The notes beneath the pieces are model-generated. The model ran no database searches. It was given only the letters and a program-made list of their open reading frames with translations, and had not been told where the DNA came from. Shown piece by piece: positions 8,185 through 17,429 of a stretch of DNA of 39,653 nucleotides. The translations under genes and the position numbers were made by a program. Source of the DNA: Caldilineaceae bacterium. GTDB taxonomy: Bacteria; Chloroflexota; Anaerolineae; Caldilineales; Caldilineaceae. Within the stretch, counting starts at the first letter, position 1; every line of letters starts with the position of its first letter. The stretch lies in contig JADLFO010000186.1 in assembly GCA_020845455.1 (NCBI GenBank), forward strand, positions 1 to 39,653, given 5' to 3'.

Positions 8185-11100
8185 CTATTCGGAAGGGAGC
8201 AGGCGCGCGGCGCGCGCCTTGGCTAACTGAACGAGCGCAGCACGATCTTTCCACCAGGTCCGCCAAATGTGCAGCGTGCCGCCCGCGTCGACGGTCAAAA
8301 TGCCGCTCCCGTCCGCATTGGCTGCGGCGAACTCGACGCCCGTCGTGTGCGACAGTCGCAGAATCTCCCCTTGCTGCTGCACATCCCACACGCGTACGCT
8401 GCCGTCGCCAGACCATGTGAGCAGCAGTGGGCGCTTCCCTCGCCCCCGCCATGAAGACTGCGTGATCCACTGCATGCCGTTGACCCCTTCGCTGCCGTGG
8501 GGGTCCCACGTCCACCAGGGTTCCCCCTCGACCATGTCTATCACCGTCGTGAGCGTATTGGTGACCACCGCCAGCAGGCTCACGTCCGAGGCCACGGCAA
8601 TCGCCGAGCGCGGGTTCTGGCCCGCCGATGCCCACACGGGCCGCGCCGCCCGGTCGGCCACATTCCACATCAGCACCTCCACGCTCAAGGTCGGCGTCAC
8701 CACGCTCGCCATGCTGACCAGGATATTGCCGTTGTTGTGCCAGGCGAGCGCCAATGGCACCCCGCGCGAGCCGGGCAGAACCGTGGACCTGCCGTCGCCG
8801 GCGTCGACAATCACCAGTGTATTGCTCACCCCTGGCGCGGCGATCAGATCCTCCGTCGCATCCACGGCGTCCAAGTCGCCGGACAGTGTCAACACCGTGC
8901 CTGTTGCCGGCGGCTGGTCAGGGTCGATCAGGCGCGTCACTGCCCCCGTCCCAGCCTGCTCCGACAGCAGCAGCCCGGCTTCCAGCCAGCGTGCATCCAC
9001 GATCGGCGCGGAGAATGCTGCCGCGCGCGCGCCCGTCGCCAGCTCGACGATCGCGCCGTAGGGCGCGGGTGTGTCCGGGTCGGTCGTATAGACCAAAGCG
9101 CGGTCGCCGGCAGGACTCCACGCCACATCACAGCCGCTTTGCCAAGGGGTGGCATATTCCTGGGGTGGGCGCTCCATCGTCCAGACGAGCAACACGCAAT
9201 CCTCGCGCAGCGCCGCCACCGTGTCCGGCCCTAGCCACTGTGCGCGCCGGATGGGGGCGGCCGTATAGGCGGCGCGATGATAGTGCGCGTTGCAGATCGG
9301 CGCGCTGCCCGCGTCGCCGTCCGCACAGAGCGGACGCCCCCCGGCATCAAACACATCCCAGACACGCATACTGCCATCCGACGAAACCGACAGCAGTTGG
9401 ACGGTTGCCCCGCGCCGCCATTCGACCGAGGCGATGTCCATGTCGGCGCGCCGCGAATGGCCGAACAACTCCAGCACATGCTGCGGCGGCCTGCCTTGCG
9501 CCATCGGCGTCGTGTCCCAAATGTGCAGCCGGTTGTCCTTGTCGCCGGTCGCCAGGTAGGGCGAATACCAGCCCGCAGCCACGACCGTCGCCTCCAAGTC
9601 AAGCGGCTGCGCCGACGGCGGCTCTACCGCCAGATTCCAGACCGTGTTCCGCCCCTCGTCGACTGTGACCATCCGCCGCGCGTCGCCATCCCAAAAAGGC
9701 AGATCATGGCGGCGGCTGGGCGCGGCGGCGGCAACCGTATAGGTATAGAGCGGCGTACCCTCCAGCGACATGCGCGTCGGCGGCCCGTCCTGCCCCCACA
9801 CTAAAAATGTCTTGGACAGCGTACCTGTGTCAAAGATCAGCCCGCCCACACGGCTGCCGTGCGTAGCCTCCGCTACCATCTCCCCCCGGCTTGCCGACCA
9901 GACATGCACCGACCCGCGCGCGCTGGTGACCAGGTGATCGTCGTCGGCAGACCAGGCCATCATCTGGGTGGCCCAGGCGTGGTTGGCGACAGGCTTCCCG
10001 ACCATCTGGCGCAGCCGGTTGTCCCACAGCACGATCTGCTGCGTATCGTCATAGGCCGCCAGCCGGCGGCCCTGCGGCGACCACTGCGCCGCCTGCACCT
10101 TGCCCGCCAAGACGGCGATGGCTTCAGGTGGGCTGGAAGCCCGCCACAGCCACAGCCGGCTGCCGGCGCAGACCGCGATTTCATCCCCCGCCGGATGCCA
10201 GACGGCGCACAGCACGCGGTCGGGAAATTGCTGTTGGGCTGCGATCCGCCCCCCCTGCCAGACCATCACCCCCCGCGCGGCATAGGCAAGCAGCTTCGTG
10301 TTATCGACCGGGTTCCAGCCGATCCCAGTCATGCGCGTGGTCGTCAGCACCGCGGCTTGCTGCAGATGGGGCAGATAGGGCAGCACCTTCAGCCCTGTAT
10401 CGTCCGCCAGCGCAATCTCGCCGTGGGCGATCTCCAACGGCTCTAGGACAATTCTCTCTGCCGGCGCTTGGTATTCATTCTCCAGGCTCGCCTGCAGCGC
10501 CCGGCTGATGGCAAATTCGGCGGCGGCGAGATAGGGGCGCGGCTGTTCGGCGCTAGGCAGTGCGTCCAACGCCAGCTTGATCGCAGCCGCCGGGTCTACA
10601 GTCAACTGCTGCTCGCTCAACGTGCTCAACAGGCGCGACTGCTCACGCAAGGTCACCCGGCGCAGCAGTTCAGAGCGCAGCGCCGCCGACGAGGCCGCCA
10701 GCGCAAGCAGCGCCAGGACAGCTATCACGGCCAGGCCTAGCTGCCGGCGGCGGCGATGGTGGCGCACGCTCGCTTCGGCAAAGCGTACCTCCGGCGCGTT
10801 CATCCAGTGCGTGGCACGCACCAAGATCAGCTCCAGCAGCGCGCTGCGCTCGGCGCTGCTCCAGAGCAAGGCGTCCGTCTCACGGCCGATCACCGAGAAG
10901 AAATCCTGCGCTTGCCGTCCCAGCGCCATCCACCGGCTACGGCGCTGCCCCTGGCGCGCATCGCGGCCCGTCAGGTTCTCCCACTCTTGCGCCGCCTGTG
11001 TCATCCGCCGCTGAAAGGTCAGGCTGTCGGGTTTCTGCTGCTCGTCGCGTATCCAACCGCTCAACCGCGGCCAACTCAGCACCAGCGCATCATGCCCCGG

Positions 11101-13077
11101 CTCATAATACGGGCCTTGAGCATCGGCGTCGGCCACGACCAGCCGTTCTTGCCGCAGCCGCGCCAACATCCATTCCACCCGTTCATTTTCGGCAACGTCG
11201 GTATAGACCAGTTCCGTCTGATAGACGCGCCGCCGCGCCGTGGCATGCTCCACCGCCACCATACGCAGCATCACGCGGCGCAGCGTGCGCCGGTGCAGCG
11301 GGTCGAGCGTCTCGTACAGCGATTCGGCCCGCTGCCGGATCGCCCCCGTGACGCCGCCCAGCGCCTGATAATCTTGCCGGGTTAGGCTGCGATCTAGGAT
11401 CTGGAGTACACGCTGCGCCGCGTCTTGGCGCCGCAGATAGCGCAGATACATCTCGCTCAACGTGAACGACAGCAGCGGCAGCGCGCCGGGCATCTGCGCC
11501 ACCTCTGCGATGATCTCGTCCACCAGGTCCGACGGTTCAAGACGCAGCCCCAGGCCGGCGGCGGGTTTGACGATCACCTCCCGCAGCTCCGCTGCACCGA
11601 GAAGCGGGACGACAAAGCGTGCGGCAGGCTGCCAATAGGGGCGCAGGTCGGGGCGGTCGAACTGCGGCTCAAAATCGGAGCGCAGCGTAAAGACGACATG
11701 CAGCCTCCCCGGCAGAGACTCCAGGCCGCGCACCACCTGCTGCAAGAACTGGTCGCGGCGGGCAGGCGCATCGCCCATCGTCAACAGCTCTTCCAACTGG
11801 TCCACCACCAACAGCACCTTATCTGGAGGTAGTTGCTGTGAAGGGTCTGTGCGCTGCAGCGCCTCGCCCAGCGCCTCGCCCAACGCCGACGGGCGGGTCG
11901 CCGGCGTGACGCCCTGCGCCGCGCACCACTCGCCCAGCGTCCCGCCCGACGGCAGCCGCAATGCCTCCAGCGTGGTCAGCGGCGATGTGCCGGGGCGAAT
12001 CACCTCCAGCAGATGCCACCGGACATCGCGGCGCGCCCGCAGCCGCGGCAGCAGCCCCGCCTGCACCAGGCTGGTCTTGCCCGCGCCCGACGCGCCCAAC
12101 ACGATCGTCAGCGGCCGTTTGGGGAGATCGTCTGCCAGTTGGTCGGCCAGCGCCTCGCGGCCAAAGAAGAGCGCCCGGTCTGCTTCGCTGTACGATTTCA
12201 GACCCAAGTATGGGTTGTCATCCGGCTGGAGCGGCGGCGTGGGGGGCAGGTTCAGCGCATGGCCGGGGTTGAGGAACAAATACTGCCCGCTTTGCTCAGG
12301 CCGCACCCGCCACAACATCGGCGTCTGATTCTGGGTGGCGTGCGCTTGGGCGAACCAAACCTCCAGATAGGCAATCAGTTCCGAGGCTAAGATCACGCCG
12401 TCGCCGTCCGGCTGAGGCAAAATGTCGGCCCGGCCACCCAGGGCCGCCAGCAGCCCCGCGGCAAAGGGCGAATGCTCGTCGCCGTTCTCGCGGTTGCCCA
12501 GCGCATAGCCGCCGGCCACATCCAGGGCGCGCTGGTCATACCAGGCCGAGGTCAACACCTGCCAGGTCGGACTGTCAATGTAGTGGGCAAACCGCTCGCG
12601 GTAGAGCACCGAGTCCGGCGCCAGGTCGGTTTCACGCCCCGATGCCCAGCTAAATGCGCCGGCAAAGCAGCAGTCGAGGATTATCAGCAGATGATGGTAG
12701 CCCAGCTTTTCCAACGCCGTGGAAAGTTCCTGCATGGGCAGATAGCTGTCACGGTTGTCACGCTGCGCATCCTGCGGCAGCAAGAAGCCTTCCGGCCCGC
12801 CCTTCCCCGGCAGCGCCACGCCATGGCCCGCAAAGTAAAACAGCAGCCGCTCGCGCTCATCCGTGCTGTGCGGCAGCCGCCGATACAACAGCGTACGCAG
12901 CCCGTCGAGTGTCGCCCGGCGATCCTTGCGCAGATAAACGGGGAAATAGCCGTGCTGTTTGCGCAGCGCCAACGCCAGCGCGATCGCGTCACACGCCGGG
13001 GTGCGTAGGCTGTGAATGCCGTTTTGATAGGCATTGATGCCGACGATCACGGCGCGACTGCGGGCAAACTCCTGCAT
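8185..13077 (-). CDS. Caspase-like protease / STAND ATPase / WD40 protein
   Basis: A 1630-residue signalling or immune-type protein. The caspase-like (C14) domain covers about 8-260, with catalytic His in YFAGHG (about 85) and Cys in ILDCCFAG (about 137). A STAND P-loop ATPase begins with NPYLGLKSYSEADRALFFGR, a typical nSTAND entry motif; Walker A is GASGAGKTS (about 328-336) and Walker B is VLLVVDQLEEL (about 421-431). A single hydrophobic helix near 780-802 (LGLAVIAVLALLALAA) probably crosses the membrane. The remaining 800 residues are degenerate WD40 repeats, clearest in DGSMRVWDVFD and GDGSVRVWDVQQQG. By analogy, the propeller senses a ligand, the ATPase oligomerises and the protease is switched on. 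I chose the ATG at 13075-13077 because AAGGAG lies five bases before it; a GTG two codons upstream overlaps that site. Confidence 0.88.
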   Translation of the reverse strand: MQEFARSRAVIVGINAYQNGIHSLRTPACDAIALALALRKQHGYFPVYLRKDRRATLDGLRTLLYRRLPHSTDERERLLFYFAGHGVALPGKGGPEGFLLPQDAQRDNRDSYLPMQELSTALEKLGYHHLLIILDCCFAGAFSWASGRETDLAPDSVLYRERFAHYIDSPTWQVLTSAWYDQRALDVAGGYALGNRENGDEHSPFAAGLLAALGGRADILPQPDGDGVILASELIAYLEVWFAQAHATQNQTPMLWRVRPEQSGQYLFLNPGHALNLPPTPPLQPDDNPYLGLKSYSEADRALFFGREALADQLADDLPKRPLTIVLGASGAGKTSLVQAGLLPRLRARRDVRWHLLEVIRPGTSPLTTLEALRLPSGGTLGEWCAAQGVTPATRPSALGEALGEALQRTDPSQQLPPDKVLLVVDQLEELLTMGDAPARRDQFLQQVVRGLESLPGRLHVVFTLRSDFEPQFDRPDLRPYWQPAARFVVPLLGAAELREVIVKPAAGLGLRLEPSDLVDEIIAEVAQMPGALPLLSFTLSEMYLRYLRRQDAAQRVLQILDRSLTRQDYQALGGVTGAIRQRAESLYETLDPLHRRTLRRVMLRMVAVEHATARRRVYQTELVYTDVAENERVEWMLARLRQERLVVADADAQGPYYEPGHDALVLSWPRLSGWIRDEQQKPDSLTFQRRMTQAAQEWENLTGRDARQGQRRSRWMALGRQAQDFFSVIGRETDALLWSSAERSALLELILVRATHWMNAPEVRFAEASVRHHRRRRQLGLAVIAVLALLALAASSAALRSELLRRVTLREQSRLLSTLSEQQLTVDPAAAIKLALDALPSAEQPRPYLAAAEFAISRALQASLENEYQAPAERIVLEPLEIAHGEIALADDTGLKVLPYLPHLQQAAVLTTTRMTGIGWNPVDNTKLLAYAARGVMVWQGGRIAAQQQFPDRVLCAVWHPAGDEIAVCAGSRLWLWRASSPPEAIAVLAGKVQAAQWSPQGRRLAAYDDTQQIVLWDNRLRQMVGKPVANHAWATQMMAWSADDDHLVTSARGSVHVWSASRGEMVAEATHGSRVGGLIFDTGTLSKTFLVWGQDGPPTRMSLEGTPLYTYTVAAAAPSRRHDLPFWDGDARRMVTVDEGRNTVWNLAVEPPSAQPLDLEATVVAAGWYSPYLATGDKDNRLHIWDTTPMAQGRPPQHVLELFGHSRRADMDIASVEWRRGATVQLLSVSSDGSMRVWDVFDAGGRPLCADGDAGSAPICNAHYHRAAYTAAPIRRAQWLGPDTVAALREDCVLLVWTMERPPQEYATPWQSGCDVAWSPAGDRALVYTTDPDTPAPYGAIVELATGARAAAFSAPIVDARWLEAGLLLSEQAGTGAVTRLIDPDQPPATGTVLTLSGDLDAVDATEDLIAAPGVSNTLVIVDAGDGRSTVLPGSRGVPLALAWHNNGNILVSMASVVTPTLSVEVLMWNVADRAARPVWASAGQNPRSAIAVASDVSLLAVVTNTLTTVIDMVEGEPWWTWDPHGSEGVNGMQWITQSSWRGRGKRPLLLTWSGDGSVRVWDVQQQGEILRLSHTTGVEFAAANADGSGILTVDAGGTLHIWRTWWKDRAALVQLAKARAARLLPSE

Positions 13078-13097
13078 CTTCACTCCTTACGCGCCCC

Positions 13098-15122
13098 CTA
13101 TCCGCTCGGCCCATGCGCCGGAGGCGCAGCGGGCAGCGGGCGCACCACACTGTAAGCGATCTGCCCGGTTACCCAATCGGGGAACTGCTCCGCTGCGCTG
13201 CCCTCCTCTGTGTCGCGCAGTTGCAGCCGCTGGAGATGACGGTCCAAGGAACCTGCGGGCTGGGGGAGACTGCGTGTGCCGAGCGGCCGCGGGGCGTCAA
13301 GGCTGGGCTGGTTCAACAGCGTGGGGTCAAATTCCGCCGTGCCGGCAATCACCTTGAGGATGTCGCGGCGCTCGCTAATGCCCTGCTGCCACAGCGCATC
13401 GGGCACGCGGCCATAGAGCGTGCGCGTCATCGCCTCCTGGCCGGGGGCCAGCCGTACCAGTGCCGGAAAAAGCCCCGTGGAGACTGCATAGCTTTCGCTC
13501 AAGGAGACCAAGGCGCAATACAGCGCCTCGCTCCAGCGGTTCCTCAGCCGCACCCGAAACACCGGCTGTTCCCAACCGCCGCCCCGCGCCTGGTAGACCA
13601 GCCGCAGATTGCCCGGCGGCAGTTCGCGCCCGGCCACCACCAGGCCGATATCGACGGCATCGCTTGGGATGCGGCTGGTCGGGTTGCGCAGTTCCGCCGT
13701 CTGTGTCCAGCGCGCGATATGCTCCAGCCGGTCAATCGCCTGATGGGCAGTCGCGGGCGTATAGCCGGCGATCTCCCCCACCAGCGCACGCCCATCTTGG
13801 GGCCGGGCGATCCTATACTCGCCGTTCTGCGCCAGCAGGCGCAACTGCGGCTGACCGGCGGCCTCATGCGCATCGACCTCACGCACGTAGAGCGAGGGCT
13901 TGCCCTCCGGCGGGCGCGCCTGCAGCGCCTGCCGCGCCAGTTCGCATCCCCGCGCGTCCCCTTCCAGCGTCACCGTGAAGCGCGGCAGCGGCAGCCCGAT
14001 CACCAACGCCTTATAGGTCGCGTTTATGTCCGGCGGCTGCGCCATCTCCAGCGCAAGACGGCTCAAATGGGGCTGCACCTCGACAACGCGGCCCTGCCCT
14101 ACCCGAGCCGCGACCAGGCGCAGTTCGTCGGAGCCTGCCGTCATGGGGAAGAGCGCCACCGTGGTCGTCTCATCGTCGCTTGGCGGCGCAATGCCATGCA
14201 CCGCGCCGCCGTCCATCACCCAGCCCAACAGCCGGTCATTGCGCACGGTGTAATAGGCCATCGGCGCACGCAGCGCACCGCCCAGAAAGGGCCGCCGCAA
14301 CTCGTCCGGCTGCAACGCCTCAAACTGCGGCGTCTGCTCCAACGCATGGGCCAACACCAGGGCTTGAGTCTGTTTGTACAGGTCTTGATAGGTCGTGGCG
14401 TCGCCGGCATTTTCCAAAGTCGCCAGCAGATAGTTGGTGAAGATGCCGCAGGGGACGCCGTCGAACTCGACCTCTTTGGCGGTTTCGTCGGCGCGGCACG
14501 CGGCCAGCAGCACATGCGGCACATCCACCGGGCCGTGCCAGCCGCTCTCCCCCTCTGGCCGCGCCCCGCTTGCGCCCCGCGTCCCGGCCAAGAGATAGCC
14601 GGCAAAGGGGCGCGGCCGCTCGTCCGGCGCGATCCGCCGTTCGTTGGCAGCTTGCAGCGGCGCACGCGTGCCGGAACCGGAGTGGCAGCAGTCCAAGATC
14701 ACCAGCACATGCGCGCCCTGCGCGCCCGCCACGGCGATCAGCTGCGCCAACTCCTTATCGGCCAAGTCCCACCCGCCTGGCGTGCGGCTGTCCCAGCAGA
14801 CCAACGTTTCGTCCAGCCCATCGGGTTCATCCGGGCGCAGTTCCGGCGGCGTGACTGCCTGCGACCCATGCCCACTGAAAAAGAAGAAGACAACATCCTC
14901 GGCGCGCGCCGGGCCGAGGCGGCCAAAGGCGGCGACGATTGCGTCTCGGCCGGCCTGGCTATCGGTAAGCGCCTGGAGCTGCAGGTCAAAACGCTCCTGC
15001 GCCATGCGCGCCCGCAGATAGCGCTCCATACGCGTCACATCGTTGACGCACCCCGCCAGCCGGTGGCGCGGGTCAGGATAGTCGTTGATGCCGACCAGCA
15101 GCGCATAGAGACAGGGGGACAC
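13098..15122 (-). CDS. Metacaspase-like C14 peptidase with C-terminal unknown region
   Basis: The first 280 residues form a caspase-fold peptidase: strand YALLVGINDYPD, catalytic His85 in FFFSGHGSQ and catalytic Cys146 in ILDCCHSGSG, with the DETLVCWDSR segment between them. The SGHGSQ and DCCHSG forms resemble metacaspases, which cleave after Arg or Lys rather than Asp. Residues about 300-674 match nothing I can name; they contain beta-rich segments such as VFRVRLRNRWSEALYCALVSLSESY, of the kind found behind bacterial caspases. There is no signal peptide or membrane segment. The start is GTG at 15120-15122, with GGGAGGTGG upstream. It is the first gene of the operon and ends 20 bases before the STAND gene's ATG. 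It could be the executioner cut or activated by the larger protein; that link is inference. Confidence 0.87.
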   Translation of the reverse strand: MSPCLYALLVGINDYPDPRHRLAGCVNDVTRMERYLRARMAQERFDLQLQALTDSQAGRDAIVAAFGRLGPARAEDVVFFFFSGHGSQAVTPPELRPDEPDGLDETLVCWDSRTPGGWDLADKELAQLIAVAGAQGAHVLVILDCCHSGSGTRAPLQAANERRIAPDERPRPFAGYLLAGTRGASGARPEGESGWHGPVDVPHVLLAACRADETAKEVEFDGVPCGIFTNYLLATLENAGDATTYQDLYKQTQALVLAHALEQTPQFEALQPDELRRPFLGGALRAPMAYYTVRNDRLLGWVMDGGAVHGIAPPSDDETTTVALFPMTAGSDELRLVAARVGQGRVVEVQPHLSRLALEMAQPPDINATYKALVIGLPLPRFTVTLEGDARGCELARQALQARPPEGKPSLYVREVDAHEAAGQPQLRLLAQNGEYRIARPQDGRALVGEIAGYTPATAHQAIDRLEHIARWTQTAELRNPTSRIPSDAVDIGLVVAGRELPPGNLRLVYQARGGGWEQPVFRVRLRNRWSEALYCALVSLSESYAVSTGLFPALVRLAPGQEAMTRTLYGRVPDALWQQGISERRDILKVIAGTAEFDPTLLNQPSLDAPRPLGTRSLPQPAGSLDRHLQRLQLRDTEEGSAAEQFPDWVTGQIAYSVVRPLPAAPPAHGPSG

Positions 15123-15264
15123 AGGCCACCTCCCGCTCAGGCGTCACACAGCACAGATCACGCGGCGAGAATGGCGGATAGGGAGGATGTAGGGGCAAGG
15201 CCGCCACTCTGATCAACGCATTGGCGGGCCAAATTCAGCCATCGAGACTTGAAGATTTCTCTCT

Positions 15265-15293
15265 AGTGTAGTCCTGACACGCAGAGATTTCAA
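15265..15293 (-). promoter_or_regulatory. Promoter of the caspase operon
   Basis: On the minus strand TTGAAA (15288-15293) and TACACT (15265-15270) are 17 bases apart. The expected start near 15258 gives a leader of about 135 bases before the GTG of the metacaspase gene. Confidence 0.5.
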
Positions 15294-15407
15294 GAGGTTC
15301 GCGCCATTTTGACGGCGTTCTCTATGTCCTCAACCATCGACACCCCTGTCTCGGTGTCACTGGTCTTCAAGACCCACTGACCCCCGCTTCACGACACCCC
15401 GTTTTTT

Positions 15408-15451
15408 GCCAAGAGCGGGCTGTCCGGCACATAGGGCAGACCGCTCTTGGC
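15408..15451. repeat. Long imperfect hairpin between divergent promoters
   Basis: GCCAAGAGCGG (15408-15418) and CCGCTCTTGGC (15441-15451) are perfect 11-base inverted arms. After a one-pair mismatch the stem continues for six more pairs (CTGTCC with GGGCAG, one wobble) around the loop GGCACATA. A six-T run precedes it on the plus strand, the wrong side for a terminator in either direction. It lies upstream of both promoters, so it may be an operator or a remnant element. Confidence 0.5.
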
Positions 15452-15486
15452 TCAAATCTGCGTACGCTTTTGACGCTTCCCAGGGT

Positions 15487-15515
15487 TTGTGAACCTGCCC
15501 CCCGCCCTCTATAAT
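15487..15515 (+). promoter_or_regulatory. Promoter of the antiporter gene
   Basis: TTGTGA (15487-15492) and a perfect TATAAT (15510-15515) are 17 bases apart. Transcription would begin near 15522, about 90 bases before the antiporter ATG. Confidence 0.55.
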
Positions 15516-15612
15516 CGCAAAGTTGTCCAACTGCATTGGCCAACATCCTTCGACCCCACATCGCCGCCGGCGTCTGTGCAGGGCTGCGTTGGGCTGTAGA
15601 TGGAGCGTAGCG

Positions 15613-16917
15613 ATGGAAGCGTTGCATATCGGGAGCATTTTTCTTTGGGTCGCCATCATCTTGTTGGCCGCGCGCGTGGCCCTGCTCTTGGAGCGCGTCG
15701 GCCAACCGCCTGTCCTGGGGGAACTGTTGGTAGGGGTCGCGTTGGGCAACCTGGGGTTGATCGGGTTGAACCTGGCCGAACCCCTCCTGAAGAATGAGAT
15801 TATCGCCTTCCTGGCCGAGCTTGGCGTGGTCATCCTGCTCTTTCAGGTGGGTCTCGAATCCAACATCAACGAAATGCGCGGGGTTGGGGTGCGCGCCTTC
15901 TTGGTGGCCTGCGTGGGCGTGATCGTGCCGTTTGTGCTTGGCGTCTATGTCGTCGGCCCTTGGCTGCTGCCCGGCCTGGGCTTTAACGCCTATCTCTTTT
16001 TGGGCGCCACGCTGACTGCGACCTCCGTCGGCATCACGGCGCGCGTCTTTCAAGACTTGGGGATCATCAACTCGGCGGAAGCTAAAATCGTGCTGGGCGC
16101 AGCCGTCATCGACGACGTGCTTGGCCTGATCATCCTGGCCGTTGTCTCGGCGATCGTCACCGCAGGCAGCGTCAGCCCGCTAGACATCACCTGGATCACC
16201 GCCAAAGCGCTCGCCTTTCTCGTCGGGGCCATCGTGCTGGGGCAGATGCTGGCTCCGCTGGTCGGGCGCGGGCTGTCGGCCATCCATACCGGGCACGGGA
16301 TGAAGTTCACCGCGGCCATTGCCTTCTGCCTGGTCATGGCGTATCTGGCCGATCTGATCGGGCTTGCCCCGATCATCGGCAGTTTCGCCGCCGGCCTGGT
16401 GCTCGACCCGGTACACTTCCGCTACTTCAAAGACCCCCAGGTCGTCCAAGACGTGCGCGACTATGCGGAGGCCACACCGACCCAGGAGAAACAAACGCTG
16501 CTCTCCATCCTCGATCACCACGCCGAACGCCATGTCGAGGACCTGATCGAGCCGCTGGGCTGGTTCCTTGTGCCGCTCTTCTTTGTGCTGACCGGCATGA
16601 GCGTGCGTTTGGAGCCGCTCTTCGACCCTCAGGTCCTGGGCGTCGCGCTCGCCGTCACCGCCGTAGCCTTCATCGGCAAAGCTGTGGCGGGCCTGGTGGC
16701 AGGTCCAGTCGACAAAAGCATGGTCGGTTGGGGAATGGTGCCGCGCGGGGAAGTCGGCTTGATCTTTGCGGCCACCGGCCAAGCCTTGGGGATCGTCAGC
16801 GACGAGCTTTTCAGCATCATCGTGATCGTCGTGATCCTCAGCACGTTGGCCACACCGCCGATCTTGACCGCGTTGACGCGGCGCAACCGCGTTACATCGA
16901 CGGCGCGGGCGGTCTAG
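15613..16917 (+). CDS. CPA2-family cation/proton antiporter
   Basis: An inner-membrane Na+ or K+/H+ exchanger of 434 residues, with about 12 hydrophobic segments and no soluble regulatory domain. Family marks are GQPPVLGELLVGVALG near the N-terminus, ELGVVILLFQVGLE, the unwound-helix motif ATSVGITARVFQDLG, the paired aspartates Asp167-Asp168 in AAVIDDVLGLIIL (ion-binding site, electrogenic type), and GMVPRGEVGLIFA in the C-terminal half. I chose the ATG at 15613 because GGAG lies seven bases upstream and the protein then begins at the first membrane segment; the frame is open 90 bases further upstream, before and across the expected transcription start. Its stop overlaps by four bases the stop of the minus-strand membrane protein. 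Ion preference cannot be read from this. Confidence 0.9.
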   Translation: MEALHIGSIFLWVAIILLAARVALLLERVGQPPVLGELLVGVALGNLGLIGLNLAEPLLKNEIIAFLAELGVVILLFQVGLESNINEMRGVGVRAFLVACVGVIVPFVLGVYVVGPWLLPGLGFNAYLFLGATLTATSVGITARVFQDLGIINSAEAKIVLGAAVIDDVLGLIILAVVSAIVTAGSVSPLDITWITAKALAFLVGAIVLGQMLAPLVGRGLSAIHTGHGMKFTAAIAFCLVMAYLADLIGLAPIIGSFAAGLVLDPVHFRYFKDPQVVQDVRDYAEATPTQEKQTLLSILDHHAERHVEDLIEPLGWFLVPLFFVLTGMSVRLEPLFDPQVLGVALAVTAVAFIGKAVAGLVAGPVDKSMVGWGMVPRGEVGLIFAATGQALGIVSDELFSIIVIVVILSTLATPPILTALTRRNRVTSTARAV

Positions 16918-17429
16918 ATCACCTTGCCCTGGCGCAGCGCCGCCGCCCAGACATAGAGCAGCCCCGGCAGACCAAACCAGACCAGCAGCGCTTCGACATC
17001 GGGCGGGCTATAGCGAGACAGGATGGCGCTGTGCAAGCCATAGAATATTCCTCCCCACGCCGCCGCCAATGCCATCAGCGTACCCGCCCATCCCCAGCGC
17101 GACTTGGGCCATATGTCCCGCCACGCCAGCAGGCCATACAACAATCCCCCCACAGCCCACCCGGCCACGCAGTAGGCGCTGCACAGCACCACCACCAGCA
17201 TGATCCCCAACAGCGCCGCGTTGACCCCGCCGATCACGGCGTGGCCCAGATCGGGGCGAGCGGCCAGTTTCGCCGCAGATGCTTGCATCCAGAACGCCAC
17301 ACGGCCGGCGACCCAAAGCAGGCAGGGCAGCGCGAGCAGGGCAATCAACACCGGGCGGAAGGCCGCAGCCGCACCGCGCCGGTTCCAGCCGGCATCAAAG
17401 TCAGGCCAATGGACAGGGCGCAATATCAT
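16914..17429 (-). CDS. Small polytopic membrane protein of unknown function
   Basis: A 171-residue hydrophobic protein I do not recognise. After an N-terminal MILRPVHWPDFDAGW it has four to five likely membrane segments: about residues 23-48 (FRPVLIALLALPCLLW), 65-107 (two helices, with VLCSAYCVAGWAVGGLLYG), 112-135 (AGTLMALAAAWGGIFYG) and 145-165 (LVWFGLPGLLYVWAAAL). The pattern resembles small YIP1-like or uncharacterised inner-membrane proteins, with no residue pattern that names a transport function. The start is well fixed by AAAAGGAGG seven bases before the ATG. A frame open 66 bases further upstream lacks such a site. It converges on the antiporter gene with a four-base overlap of stop codons. 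Confidence 0.7.
   Translation of the reverse strand: MILRPVHWPDFDAGWNRRGAAAAFRPVLIALLALPCLLWVAGRVAFWMQASAAKLAARPDLGHAVIGGVNAALLGIMLVVVLCSAYCVAGWAVGGLLYGLLAWRDIWPKSRWGWAGTLMALAAAWGGIFYGLHSAILSRYSPPDVEALLVWFGLPGLLYVWAAALRQGKVI

Larger units (their letters stand above)
15123..15612. other. Divergent intergenic region, caspase operon and antiporter
   Basis: These 490 bases separate two divergent transcription units and hold no convincing gene. They contain one promoter for each side (15265-15293 minus, 15487-15515 plus) and a long hairpin between them (15408-15451). The caspase leader of about 135 bases contains only a nine-codon reading frame (MAEFGPPMR) without a clear ribosome site. Confidence 0.6.

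Noticed and set aside
13113..15212. Plus-strand frame of 699 codons opposite the metacaspase gene
   Set aside because: Composition is typical of an antisense shadow in G+C-rich DNA, and the minus strand carries intact caspase motifs and a good ribosome site.
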